Source of the DNA: a virus
DNA: 27,396 nucleotides
Virus record (IMG/VR): IMGVR_UViG_3300037324_000010
Location: 1 to 27,396 of that record
Direction: 5' to 3' (one strand)
Position 1 is the first letter of the stretch; the number at the start of each line of letters is the position of its first letter. The position numbers and the translations under genes are program-made. This document shows, piece after piece, positions 6,328 to 13,079 of this stretch. The notes beneath the pieces were generated by a model, which made no database searches, was not told the DNA's origin, and saw nothing but the letters and a program-made list of their open reading frames with translations.

Positions 6328-7473
6328 CTAAAGGATCGTCAGCGAGCTGAGGTCAAACCCGTTCGAAGTCACGTCGAACACGAGTAGGCCAGGGTCAGAG
6401 TCGCGGCCCGCCGTAGTCCTGTACCAGTCGCTCCCATTGTCCAGTGTGGGTGCGCCGATTGACCATCGTTGCCGTTCGGAGACGGGGTTGCGGCCTGCCA
6501 CGTTTGCAGAAAATGAATGATAATGTCCAGAAACTAAAACGTCAGCACCAGCAATGGCTTGAGCGCCGAACGTTTGCTTCTCCCACCACGACACTGATTG
6601 ACCCGGCCCGAACTGGTTGCCATGCACTAAACCAATGCTTGTACCAAGCAGGTTGACGGCTACTGATTCGTCATATGGGTTCGGTGCGCTAAACGTGACG
6701 TTCATGCGTGCCGCCGTCGTGATTTTCTCAACCTGCCGGTGTACGAACAGGCCGAGGTCGTCGGACGGTTTGCCCAGGTTTTGGCGTCCGTTTCTCCAGG
6801 CAGTGTGATTGCTGGGGACTCCGGCAACTGTGACGGGTGCGTGACGGTGGCATTGCTCAATGAACAACCACAGCTCAGTGCCGTAAGCGTCCATCTGCTG
6901 TGCGAGCGACAGGTCATTTGTGAACATGGGATTGCCGCCGGACTCAAAGCCCTCGAACCCGTCGCCCGCATCAGCCAACAGGATCTGGGACGGCTTGCGC
7001 GATTTCAGCAGCGGTTCAAGTAGTGCCCGCTTCTCCGCAATCCGGTCAATCAGTTCGGGTGTGCCACCCCTGCGCCCCGTCTTACCAATCTGCGGGTCAG
7101 CGAACACAACCACGGTTGCCCGGTCACCGGTCGCACGTGGGAGGGGTTTGCGTGGTCGGCGTGCGGTTGCGTAGAGGGCGGGCAAGTCGATTGCGTCGGC
7201 ACCCACAGTGATGCGTTCGAATTGGAAAAAGAAACTGTACGTGTCGGGCTTGTCGTGATGCGTTTTCGTCCACTGCGAAACGCGTCCGATGATGCGCCAA
7301 GCGTCAGGATCTAACCCGGCAAGGCGCAACAGTTGCCCGTGATCGGACACAATCTCACGCACAGGCCCAGTGGCGCCCTGCCCGCCCTCGTCATCCCACT
7401 CAGCACCCTTGCGGAACTTTGCAGGTACAACGTCGGGTTGGTCTAAGCGTGCCGCGTCAATACGATCGGCCAT
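6328..7473 (-). CDS. Calcineurin-like metallophosphoesterase
   Basis: About 381 residues from ATG 7473. An upstream in-frame ATG at 7533 would overlap the previous gene by 77 nt and lacks a clear ribosome site; 7473 overlaps by 17. The C-terminal two-thirds show the metallophosphoesterase motif series: FADPQIGK, ADAGDGFEGFE, VPSNHTAWRNG, GLVHGNQ and SGHYHSF. The first motif has Gln where most members have the metal-binding His (D-x-H), as in related actinophage proteins. The N-terminal 120 residues are helical and unassigned. These enzymes cleave phosphomonoesters or phosphodiesters; the phage substrate is unknown. It follows an HTH protein in the same unit. Confidence 0.82.
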   Translation of the reverse strand: MADRIDAARLDQPDVVPAKFRKGAEWDDEGGQGATGPVREIVSDHGQLLRLAGLDPDAWRIIGRVSQWTKTHHDKPDTYSFFFQFERITVGADAIDLPALYATARRPRKPLPRATGDRATVVVFADPQIGKTGRRGGTPELIDRIAEKRALLEPLLKSRKPSQILLADAGDGFEGFESGGNPMFTNDLSLAQQMDAYGTELWLFIEQCHRHAPVTVAGVPSNHTAWRNGRQNLGKPSDDLGLFVHRQVEKITTAARMNVTFSAPNPYDESVAVNLLGTSIGLVHGNQFGPGQSVSWWEKQTFGAQAIAGADVLVSGHYHSFSANVAGRNPVSERQRWSIGAPTLDNGSDWYRTTAGRDSDPGLLVFDVTSNGFDLSSLTIL

Positions 7474-7696
7474 TGAAGCCAACGCTTCGTCTCCACTTCG
7501 CAACAGTCTCTTTGCCAATTGGTATGCCCTCATCGGCTAGGAACCGTTGAATTGCAAGGTGTGACCAGTCAGGGTCGAGCAGCATGCCCATTACGGCGTC
7601 ACGGTCAGCCGTGGTGAGGCCGGCGTACCACTTGTACACGTCGGCGCGAGTGCGTACCGGTTTCGCGGCGGTAATACGATCGGAAAGCGTGCTCAT
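7457..7696 (-). CDS. Helix-turn-helix protein, 79 aa
   Basis: ATG 7696 has GGAGG at ideal spacing. The C-terminal half reads as a helix-turn-helix: DWSHLAIQRFLADEGIPIG followed by recognition-helix-like KETVAKWRRSVG. This resembles small HTH proteins common in actinophage early regions. It could be a transcription factor or a DNA-targeting partner of the metallophosphoesterase whose gene overlaps its end by 17 nt. The precise role is not known. Confidence 0.72.
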   Translation of the reverse strand: MSTLSDRITAAKPVRTRADVYKWYAGLTTADRDAVMGMLLDPDWSHLAIQRFLADEGIPIGKETVAKWRRSVGFNGRSY

Positions 7697-7745
7697 GGCG
7701 CCTCCAATGTCGAGGGGGGCAGAGTTGACCCGTGCTGCCCCACAC

Positions 7746-7778
7746 GTCCAGTGCGCTCCCCCGCCACCATTACTGGAC
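7746..7778. repeat. Inverted repeat GTCCAGT...ACTGGAC
   Basis: Perfect 7-bp arms (7746-7752 and 7772-7778) around a 19-nt loop in the 118-bp gap before the HTH gene at 7696. It could be an operator or an RNA hairpin; there is no U-run, so it is not a terminator. The rest of 7697-7815 shows only the ribosome site for the next gene. Confidence 0.35.
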
Positions 7779-7815
7779 CGCCGCTTAGTGGGCGGCCCGC
7801 GGGTTTCAGGGCTGG

Positions 7816-7989
7816 TCAGGCGTCACTAGGAGTGCGCCCTTTGTCATCTAATGCCCGCAACATCAAAGCCCCAGTGCCTGAATCGGCTAATAAGTGGTGA
7901 GCTGTGTGCGGGCAAAACAAAACCCCACCAATCCGAGCGGACGATGGGGAGCAGTTAGGCGGTGTCAGAATGCCCGCATTTGGGCACAC
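7816..7989 (-). CDS. Possible small Cys/His protein, 57 aa
   Basis: GTG start at 7989; a weak upstream purine stretch only. Cys residues near the start (VCPN), at NCSP, and in GGVLFCPHTAHHL give a possible Zn site, and the C-terminal part (ALMLRALDDKGRTPSDA) looks like ordinary coding sequence. It fills an otherwise empty 340-bp interval in the operon, which supports it. Other short frames overlap here, so the assignment is tentative. Confidence 0.4.
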   Translation of the reverse strand: MCPNAGILTPPNCSPSSARIGGVLFCPHTAHHLLADSGTGALMLRALDDKGRTPSDA

Positions 7990-8055
7990 CTGTAACGCGC
8001 ACAGTCAGGGTATCACGCGAACGCCCCGAATGGTAGGGGGCGCCCGCGTGTCGCC

Positions 8056-8730
8056 TTATGCTGCGCTCACTCCCATTTCTCGCAACGCATCCAAATCCAT
8101 GGTCGCCCGGACGGAGAAACCTAACTCCAACAACTCCCGGTCGCCCTCCCACCTTCGCAAGCACCGCCGACAATGCCCGACCGGTGATTGACCGCGCGAG
8201 TACGTCAAAATGACTGCCGTCGATTTGAGGCCCGCCGCGTCGAAATAGTCGGTGTGAGCACAACGCGGGCAGGGGGCTTGCAGTTCTTTGACGACGGGCG
8301 GATCGAAATACAAGTCAATGCTTGCTTTCCATTTGACGACCATTGATGACAGACGCGTGAACGTCGGCTCATCCAACCCGCCCGACCTGTACAGCGTGTC
8401 GGCCATTGTTGCCAGTTGGCTTACCGCTGATTTGAGTTCTTTGCTAGGGCGATCCTTTGACAGTTCACGAATCCATGAACGGGTGCCGCCGTCAATGTGT
8501 TCCCACAGTTCGAACGCTGCAAGGTCGATGAGGTTGCGTGAGCTGGCCTCCGACCTGCCACTACCGGTGCGCCCCGTCGATGAACGGCGCGCGTTGTAAA
8601 GCATGTCCAGCAACGGTTGTTGCGGAATGACCGTGTAGCCGGGGCGTCCCGTTTCTTGCGGCGAGAACACCATTTCCCACGGTTCGCAAAGCTGTTCGAC
8701 TGCTGTTCGAAGTTCGCTGTCTTGAATCAT
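8056..8730 (-). CDS. Zinc-ribbon phage protein, 224 aa
   Basis: ATG at 8730 overlaps the stop of a tiny upstream frame. The N-terminal 60 residues contain VIPQQPLLDMLYNARRSSTG, then a long helical middle. A zinc ribbon follows: CPRC (residues 154-157) and CRRC (187-190), then RRWEGDRELLEL. The C-terminus is a helix ending GVSAA. The ribbon suggests nucleic-acid binding. Similar architecture occurs in many actinophages without assigned function; no enzyme motif was found. Confidence 0.72.
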   Translation of the reverse strand: MIQDSELRTAVEQLCEPWEMVFSPQETGRPGYTVIPQQPLLDMLYNARRSSTGRTGSGRSEASSRNLIDLAAFELWEHIDGGTRSWIRELSKDRPSKELKSAVSQLATMADTLYRSGGLDEPTFTRLSSMVVKWKASIDLYFDPPVVKELQAPCPRCAHTDYFDAAGLKSTAVILTYSRGQSPVGHCRRCLRRWEGDRELLELGFSVRATMDLDALREMGVSAA

Positions 8731-8792
8731 GGCGTGGTGTCCCTTTCGGTCGCGTATGCAGCGTCGAGCAGTGTTGTCAACCGTTCACTCAT
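8727..8792 (-). CDS. Possible 21-aa peptide
   Basis: MSERLTTLLDAAYATERDTTP, from ATG 8792, ends in an ATGA overlap with the 224-aa gene. It overlaps the end of the preceding gene by 8 nt. Overlaps at both ends suggest a translated coupling peptide rather than a functional protein. It has no recognisable family. Confidence 0.4.
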   Translation of the reverse strand: MSERLTTLLDAAYATERDTTP

Positions 8793-9069
8793 GGGCTGCC
8801 TTTCCGGTCAGCAGTGCCAAAATTGCTTCGGTTAGCCGTTCTTCTTCATCCCACATGTAGGCGCGCGATTCGCTTGTTGCCGTCACGCTGAGTACCGCGT
8901 TTGCAATCGCTTCACGGCTGGGCATTTTGACGTAACCCGCCGCGATTATCGCGGTAGCCGCCCACTCAGGCACGACCTTCCATCCAGAGCTGTCGGGGTC
9001 GCGTTCGTAGTTGTTGCCGTTGTCAATGATTGCGGTGAGTTCGGCGTGGGCTTCTACGTCGTCACTCAT
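8785..9069 (-). CDS. Hypothetical protein, 94 aa
   Basis: Start chosen at ATG 9069 (MSDDVEAHAELTAII) because it overlaps the previous stop at 9062 by 8 nt; the longer open frame upstream is antisense-like and lies in another gene. Contains GWKVVPEWAATAIIAAGYV followed by MPSREAIANAVLSV and a C-terminal helix EEERLTEAILALLTGK. The pattern of a Trp-rich strand followed by helices is seen in several actinophage early proteins of unknown role. Confidence 0.65.
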   Translation of the reverse strand: MSDDVEAHAELTAIIDNGNNYERDPDSSGWKVVPEWAATAIIAAGYVKMPSREAIANAVLSVTATSESRAYMWDEEERLTEAILALLTGKAAHE

Positions 9070-9325
9070 GGGGTGCCTCATCGGTTTGCGAGTTGCGCTG
9101 AATCTGCAAAAGGAAATCCATCGGCAACTTTTCAATCGTGACTGCCGCATTGCCGGTGGCGACTTGCAACCGGCACTGTGGCGCGGGCTCGGGTTTTGCG
9201 TACTTATTCCATTGAGTCCACGCGCTTTCAAGCGTGCCCTCGAAAGTGCCGCCGTCATGCAAAACCACCACGCGGCTCCCCACGTCGTCTTGACGAAGGT
9301 CAGCCACCTCAATTTCATTCATCAT
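9062..9325 (-). CDS. Hypothetical protein, 87 aa
   Basis: Begins MMNEIEVADLRQDD (ATG 9325 or 9322). The N-terminal half reads as a small beta barrel: GSRVVVLHDGGTFEGTLES, then a later beta segment CRLQVATGNAAVTIE. The C-terminal part is polar (IQRNSQTDEAPHE). It could be an Sm- or OB-like small domain, but this is only an impression from the strand pattern. It is in the operon between a short acidic peptide gene and the 94-aa protein. Confidence 0.6.
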   Translation of the reverse strand: MMNEIEVADLRQDDVGSRVVVLHDGGTFEGTLESAWTQWNKYAKPEPAPQCRLQVATGNAAVTIEKLPMDFLLQIQRNSQTDEAPHE

Positions 9326-9428
9326 CGGCTGCTTCTTTCTCTTTCGCCAGCTTCGCCATCTCGGTTATTGCTTGCAGGGTCGCCCACAAACTGAGCACTT
9401 CCCCCTTGTCCGGGTCGCCGTCAGTCAT
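9315..9428 (-). CDS. Small acidic/helical protein, 37 aa
   Basis: From ATG 9428: MTDGDPDKGEVLSLWATLQ then a charged helix (EMAKLAKEKEAADDE). It overlaps both neighbours by 8-11 nt, typical of this operon. Too short for family assignment; the long helix suggests a protein-binding peptide. Probably real because without it a gap would break the chain of overlapping genes. Confidence 0.55.
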   Translation of the reverse strand: MTDGDPDKGEVLSLWATLQAITEMAKLAKEKEAADDE

Positions 9429-9573
9429 GCGACACCGCCACGGAGTTGTTGGGGCAGGCAATCGTGCTGACACCCCACGGGGTAACGCAATGCCCGCACC
9501 GATGGGGTGCCGGTTCGCGTAGTTGAGTGGACGGTTGGTATGCGGTCGAGTAGCCGCCAGTCATGTAACGCAT
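9421..9573 (-). CDS. Small Cys-containing protein, 50 aa
   Basis: Start ATG 9573 lies one base after the SSB stop (TGAGATG). The longer frame to 9636 would run inside ssb. Contains HRCGHC near residues 25-30 and a later IACPN, giving a partial zinc-ribbon pattern. Ends by overlapping the 37-aa gene. Function unknown. Confidence 0.55.
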   Translation of the reverse strand: MRYMTGGYSTAYQPSTQLREPAPHRCGHCVTPWGVSTIACPNNSVAVSHD

Positions 9574-9574
9574 C

Positions 9575-9973
9575 TCAAAAAGGCAGATCGTCGTTAGAAT
9601 CCCAGTTCGACTGTGCGCCCGTTTGCGGGGTTGCAACTGTCGAACGGGTGTCTGTACCGGAGGGCGCGGAAACCGGCTGAGAATCGCTTACAGCGTCTCC
9701 CGTAGCCACCTCAACGCGTGAACCGTTGATTGACCGCTTCACCACATGCACCGTGTTGCCGTCACGCCCCACAAAGTTGTCAACCTGATCGCCATGCACA
9801 CCCGACACTTTCACCACAGCACCCTCAGACAGTCCATGCTCCGTGTCAAACCAGCACGCCCACCGCGTTTCACCCTCACCCCCATCACGCTTCTTGAACT
9901 TCTCCGTAACCTCCGCACCCAACCCTTTGTAAAACGTGCGGGTGACGGTGCCCTTGATGTTTACGATTGCCAT
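9575..9973 (-). CDS. ssb: Single-stranded DNA-binding protein (OB fold)
   Basis: A 132-residue protein. The N-terminal part reads as an OB fold: IVNIKGTVTRTFYKGLG, then TRWACWFDTEHGLSEGAVVKVSGVHGD and NTVHVVKRSI. A Gly/Ser/Thr-rich linker follows, and the C-terminus is NDDLPF, the acidic-Phe tip by which bacterial-type SSBs recruit replication and repair proteins. The fold part is shorter and divergent from E. coli SSB, but the tail is diagnostic. GGAAGG lies about 10 bases before ATG 9973. It sits next to the initiator and loader-like genes, as expected for a replication module. Confidence 0.82.
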   Translation of the reverse strand: MAIVNIKGTVTRTFYKGLGAEVTEKFKKRDGGEGETRWACWFDTEHGLSEGAVVKVSGVHGDQVDNFVGRDGNTVHVVKRSINGSRVEVATGDAVSDSQPVSAPSGTDTRSTVATPQTGAQSNWDSNDDLPF

Positions 9974-10031
9974 TATTTGCAGCCTTCCTTAGCCCAGACG
10001 GGCGGTTGAGTGTTGGATGTTTCGGTGAAAG

Positions 10032-10448
10032 TCATGCGGCCCACCGTGCTTCGGTCGGCGCGAACCCGGCGGCGATCAGTTGTGCGTCGTACACGGCCAC
10101 CTCACGAGCGAACGCCGCCCGGTCATTCCACGCCGCACACATCGAATCCCAGTTCTCAGGCTTGGGCGCGGACGGGATCACGCCCGCCTCCAACTGCTTG
10201 AACTTCTCCGGTGTTGTGTCATTCGACGGTGTACGAGCGGCCCGCACACGCTTCACATTGGTACGCACATGGGCGGGTGTCAGATAGTCGGTGGTTTCCC
10301 GGCGGTGCATTCGCACAGCCTCAACCGCATCATCAAAATCAAGATCACCAATCGAATCAACCCACTCAAGAATCAGCTCACGGCTTGTCTCCCGGTTATC
10401 GCCCAAACGAATCTTTGCCACCACAGCGGCAACCTGTGCCGCGTTCAC
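10032..10448 (-). CDS. Probable helicase-loader-like replication protein
   Basis: A 138-residue, largely helical protein overlapping the initiator gene (ATGA). Begins MNAAQVAAVVAKIRLGDNR, then ILEWVDSIGDLDFDDAVEAVRMHRRETTDYLTPAHV. This N-terminal pattern is typical of small actinophage proteins encoded after an O-like initiator and thought to act as lambda-P-type loaders. There is no ATPase motif, so a DnaC-like ATPase is ruled out. Function is inferred from order (initiator, this gene, SSB). Confidence 0.6.
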   Translation of the reverse strand: MNAAQVAAVVAKIRLGDNRETSRELILEWVDSIGDLDFDDAVEAVRMHRRETTDYLTPAHVRTNVKRVRAARTPSNDTTPEKFKQLEAGVIPSAPKPENWDSMCAAWNDRAAFAREVAVYDAQLIAAGFAPTEARWAA

Positions 10449-11257
10449 GCGATCGCCCGCATGTCTGCTGCCCGGTCGAGTTCTGCCTGCAACTCAAGAC
10501 CCATCTGCAATGTTTCGTGGAACCGGTCAGACTGCGTGGGTTTGGCTGTGCTCGAGCGGGCTACCGGTGGCCCGTCGTTCCACCGTTCACCGTTCAACCA
10601 CGTTGCCGCGTGCGGGATGAACTCGAGCGCGGGCCGGTTGGGGTGTTGCGTGTACGTGTCCACGAATGCCAGCAAATCCAGGGCGGCAATCTTCGCCGTA
10701 GCTTTTGCCCACGCTTTGGCTGCTGCTGCTTTGCCCTCACTTCGCGGCCAGAGAGTCCAGAACTCCGTGAACAAACGATCGTCAGAAACAGACAAGTCTT
10801 TTGATCTTGTTAACTCTGTCTCTGTCTCTGTCTCTGTCTCTGCCATACCTTTGCCATCGGTTTGCCATTCGTTTGCCATAGCACTTGCCATCGGTTTGCC
10901 ATTCCACCGCTTGTTTGCGCCCAACTTTCCCGACACAGAACGCTTCGCAGACATCTCATCACGGTCAGCAGTCGTCTGCTGGTGGGCTGCATAGTCTCGA
11001 ATCACGTACTCATCCGCCGCTTCGTCGTGGAACATGAGAGGCCGGTCAGCGTGAGACGCACACAGCTCCACCACAACTTCAGACGCCCACATGCGGTGCA
11101 TCATCACAGCCGGAATGCGACCGTCCAGGTCTTGCATTCTTGAGTAACCGTTCATCTCCACAAACGCCCACTTCGCCTCCACGGTGAGCGGTGCAATTTT
11201 CGGGTGCATCCAAAAATCGTTCGGGAACGTCATATACAGACGCTTGTCCTTTGCCAT
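10445..11257 (-). CDS. Replication initiator / replisome organiser (phage O-like)
   Basis: A 270-residue protein. N-terminal 100 residues resemble a winged-helix replisome organiser: FPNDFWMHPKIAPLTVEAKWAFVEM, then AVMMHRMW and YVIRDYAAHQQT. The centre (about residues 118-155) is low complexity, with repeated PMA/AMA units and ETETETETE encoded by the iterons and hexamer repeat described separately. The C-terminal domain has FTEFWTLWPRSEGKAAAAKAWAKA and FIPHAATWLNGERW, a hallmark of phage replication proteins of this type. As in lambda O, origin-like repeats lie inside the gene. ATG 11257 overlaps the HNH stop by one base. Confidence 0.78.
   Translation of the reverse strand: MAKDKRLYMTFPNDFWMHPKIAPLTVEAKWAFVEMNGYSRMQDLDGRIPAVMMHRMWASEVVVELCASHADRPLMFHDEAADEYVIRDYAAHQQTTADRDEMSAKRSVSGKLGANKRWNGKPMASAMANEWQTDGKGMAETETETETELTRSKDLSVSDDRLFTEFWTLWPRSEGKAAAAKAWAKATAKIAALDLLAFVDTYTQHPNRPALEFIPHAATWLNGERWNDGPPVARSSTAKPTQSDRFHETLQMGLELQAELDRAADMRAIA
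10771..10813. other. AT-rich stretch beside the iterons (candidate unwinding element)
   Basis: The segment from about 10771 to 10813 is clearly richer in A and T than its surroundings (about 70% over its last 26 bases) and lies between the iteron/microsatellite block and the C-terminal coding part of the initiator gene. Position and composition suit a DNA unwinding element of an origin. This is inference from composition only. Confidence 0.45.
10814..10843. repeat. Hexanucleotide microsatellite (CTCTGT)x4 plus CTCTGC
   Basis: Five tandem hexamers, four identical. On the coding strand they encode alternating Glu-Thr (ETETETETE). Because the unit is 6 bp, slippage keeps the reading frame while changing the distance between the iterons and the AT-rich stretch by about half a helical turn per unit. 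Confidence 0.9.
10841..10902. repeat. Six iterons (TTGCCAT core) at 11-12 bp spacing, candidate replication origin
   Basis: TGCCAT starts at 10841, 10852, 10863, 10874, 10886 and 10897, so the steps are 11, 11, 11, 12 and 11 bp. The last five copies share TTGCCAT and four of them TTTGCCAT; two are followed by CGG. The period is about one helical turn and is not a multiple of three, so the repeats change codon phase. This points to selection on DNA, not protein. They lie inside the initiator gene, like the iterons of the lambda origin in O. Confidence 0.75.
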
Positions 11258-11652
11258 TACGCTGCTACTCCTATTCCTAAGTCGTGCATGATTTCGCGTG
11301 CCTCCGAGACGGTCAGTGCGGACACTTCACCGGCATCACCGAGCAGCACCCAGCCGTGTACGGCGTGCTCAACGGGCACTCGCGTCGGGTCGGCATAGCG
11401 GGACACCTTCAAGCCGCGTCGCACCGCTTCGGCCTGCATGTCTGCGTCAGCCTCAATTGCCCCGTTGATGAGGCTGTCTAGAAGTACGCCGTTTGACAGT
11501 CGGTTGGCGAGCTTCGAGCCGCCCATGCCGCGCCCAATTCGATGCTGGGGCACTAGACGATCAGATGTGTCACCCGTCCACGCGCACCGGTTGTCATCCC
11601 GTACACGCATGGCGTTCACCTGTTTGACGGTGAAGCCTGTGCGGGCGGTCAT
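11257..11652 (-). CDS. HNH-type endonuclease, 131 aa
   Basis: Contains RDDNRCAWTGDTSDRLVPQHRIGRGMGG (shown here in pieces: CAWTG at residues 23-27, VPQHRIGRGMGG at 34-45), then NRLSNGVLLDS and NGAIEADADM. This is the HNH pattern of a group of actinophage nucleases, with His37 and the Asn of NGVLL as the metal and catalytic residues. It lacks the second Cys pair seen in the terminase-associated HNH at 4807, so it is a different subfamily. It lies between initiator and recombination genes and may be a homing-type or DNA-processing nuclease. Confidence 0.75.
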   Translation of the reverse strand: MTARTGFTVKQVNAMRVRDDNRCAWTGDTSDRLVPQHRIGRGMGGSKLANRLSNGVLLDSLINGAIEADADMQAEAVRRGLKVSRYADPTRVPVEHAVHGWVLLGDAGEVSALTVSEAREIMHDLGIGVAA

Positions 11653-11999
11653 GCGGGCACCGCCATGCTGTGACCGACCGTGCGCACCGGGGTCAACCCG
11701 ACAAACACGCGGTCGTCTTTACGCGGGCCAACAATGCGAACTGTGCGCATTTCGACGGTCGCCAGCTTCGACCCCGGCCACAAAAACATGGATTCGTGTG
11801 CGCCCACGATTGCGTCGTGTTCACTGTCGAACCACAACGTCAGCCCGCAACCGTTGCCGCCAACCTGCGAGCCGCTGACGGTCACTCGGTAGCAGTACTC
11901 ATCCCACTCGACAAACACGGCTGATGGCGGTTTGAGGGGCTGCTGTACCTGCTTGACCGGTTCTATGTCGAACAGCGTCAACGCCATCTGCACGCTCAT
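11649..11999 (-). CDS. Hypothetical protein, 116 aa
   Basis: Overlaps both neighbours by 4 nt (ATGA). Starts MSVQMALTLFDIEPVKQVQQ, then a beta-rich body: AVFVEWDEYCYRVTVSGSQ, LTLWFDSEHDAIVGAHESMF and LATVEMRTVRIVGPRKDDRVFVGL. No catalytic motif was recognised. The conserved overlap and good codon character show it is real; the role within the recombination/replication block is unknown. Confidence 0.65.
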   Translation of the reverse strand: MSVQMALTLFDIEPVKQVQQPLKPPSAVFVEWDEYCYRVTVSGSQVGGNGCGLTLWFDSEHDAIVGAHESMFLWPGSKLATVEMRTVRIVGPRKDDRVFVGLTPVRTVGHSMAVPA

Positions 12000-12205
12000 G
12001 CGGCCAACACCCTTGAACGCAACTTCTCCCGTTCAACCTCACCCCGAAACAGGCAGGCAAGATCGGCGCGGCCAAACCGTCTCAAACCAATCTCCAACGC
12101 GTTCGCCTTGACCCCCAACGCTTCAACAATCAGCGCCGCAGACACGCCGCCAGCCATAAGCCAAGCAACCTCATCAGCACGCTCTTGCATGGTCATGCGC
12201 TTCAT
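11996..12205 (-). CDS. Small helix-turn-helix protein, 69 aa
   Basis: Reads MKRMTMQERADEVAWLMAGG, then VSAALIVEALGVKANALEIGL, a helix-turn-helix in which GVKANALEIGLRRFGR would be the recognition helix. Small single-HTH proteins of this kind are common in actinophage early operons. It ends RSRVLAA, an ssrA-like terminal tripeptide. ATGA overlaps on both sides. Regulatory target unknown. Confidence 0.7.
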   Translation of the reverse strand: MKRMTMQERADEVAWLMAGGVSAALIVEALGVKANALEIGLRRFGRADLACLFRGEVEREKLRSRVLAA

Positions 12206-12471
12206 GCCGCAACCTCAGAGTGTGCGACAACCTGGAACGACTGCGCACGGCGAAACTCAACCCGTCGCGCCTCATGGTTACGACGCATACTCCGATCAGC
12301 CCACCCACCCGGCCTCTCACGATCCAACCGGCGCACCACACTGTCCAACGTCAACGCCGACTGCACGCCCCGCTCGAACTGCAACAGGTCAACGTCAATA
12401 CCGGCAACAAAGTTCGCCCACGCCGTCGAATGCGCATCCACAAGGTCTGGGGTTGGCTGGTCGGCGTTCAT
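12202..12471 (-). CDS. Hypothetical protein, 89 aa
   Basis: Starts MNADQPTPDLVDAHSTAWANF and continues with DVDLLQFERGVQSALTLDSVVRRLDRERPGGW and a strongly basic C-terminal region (RSMRRNHEARRVEFRRAQS). The basic tail suggests nucleic-acid contact. No family recognised. ATGA overlaps with the partners on both sides place it in the recombination operon. Confidence 0.6.
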   Translation of the reverse strand: MNADQPTPDLVDAHSTAWANFVAGIDVDLLQFERGVQSALTLDSVVRRLDRERPGGWADRSMRRNHEARRVEFRRAQSFQVVAHSEVAA

Positions 12472-13079
12472 TCGCCAACCGCCGCAACAAAGTCAGGGTG
12501 CGCCTCATCGACGATTGCAGCGGGTTGCTTTGCCCGCACATACTCGGCACGGATCACACCCAACACGACCGGCCCCGCGTGAGCTGCCTTAGCCGCCCCA
12601 CCCAACGCGCCAATAAGGTCAACGTCGCCGTCAGCCGCCGCCAACTCTTTCAACCAGTCGCGCCCCGACGTGTCTTTGGGCGGTTCAACCGGTTTGAGGG
12701 GCTGCACGGTGAACGGGAGACGACGGCCACGGGTGACGGTGAGGGACACTTTGTGCGGTGCGTCAATGTGTGACATGTGCGAAATTTGGATCCCGCCAAC
12801 CTCATCCTTCCCAAACCGGATCGTCGGGTTGCGGAACAACGTCAACTGGTGTCCAACATGATCTGCCGACTCGACACCCCACGCCGACACCATCACCCGA
12901 CGCATCGACTTTGACGGTTTGTAGGGTCGCTCCGGCCCGAACTCGGCGGTGACTACGTTCACCGGCTGTTCAGCGTTACCCGTGATCACGTCAACGATGG
13001 TGACCGTGACAGGCCCACCAATAAGGTCGTCAGCGTTCAACTGATCCGACTTCGGGGCAATGCTTTCGGTGAGGTTCAT
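12468..13079 (-). CDS. Conserved phage protein partnered with RecE-like nuclease
   Basis: About 203 residues. Start ATG 13079 overlaps the exonuclease stop as ATGA; the longer frame to 13172 lies inside that gene. The central domain has DDLIGGPVTVTIVDV, RPYKPSKSMRRVMVSAWG and GGIQISHMSHI, a recognisable widely distributed phage domain, likely OB-like, found beside exonuclease or replication genes. It is not a RecT, Erf or Sak protein by any motif I can see. A role in single-strand handling during recombination is inferred from its partner. The C-terminal 70 residues are helical. Confidence 0.68.
   Translation of the reverse strand: MNLTESIAPKSDQLNADDLIGGPVTVTIVDVITGNAEQPVNVVTAEFGPERPYKPSKSMRRVMVSAWGVESADHVGHQLTLFRNPTIRFGKDEVGGIQISHMSHIDAPHKVSLTVTRGRRLPFTVQPLKPVEPPKDTSGRDWLKELAAADGDVDLIGALGGAAKAAHAGPVVLGVIRAEYVRAKQPAAIVDEAHPDFVAAVGE

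Noticed and set aside
7955-8263. 102-residue minus-strand frame
   Set aside because: Lies mostly inside the Zn-ribbon gene at 8056-8730 in another frame.
10814-10902. CRISPR array
   Set aside because: Repeats are 6-8 bp with no spacers of CRISPR length and lie in a coding gene; no Cas genes.
10080-10994. 304-residue plus-strand open frame
   Set aside because: Antisense to loader-like and initiator genes; contains the reverse reading of the iterons and hexamer repeat; no protein-like domain.
12468-13079. RecT/Erf/Sak annealase call
   Set aside because: Length and motifs do not match any of these families as far as can be read; kept as unknown partner.
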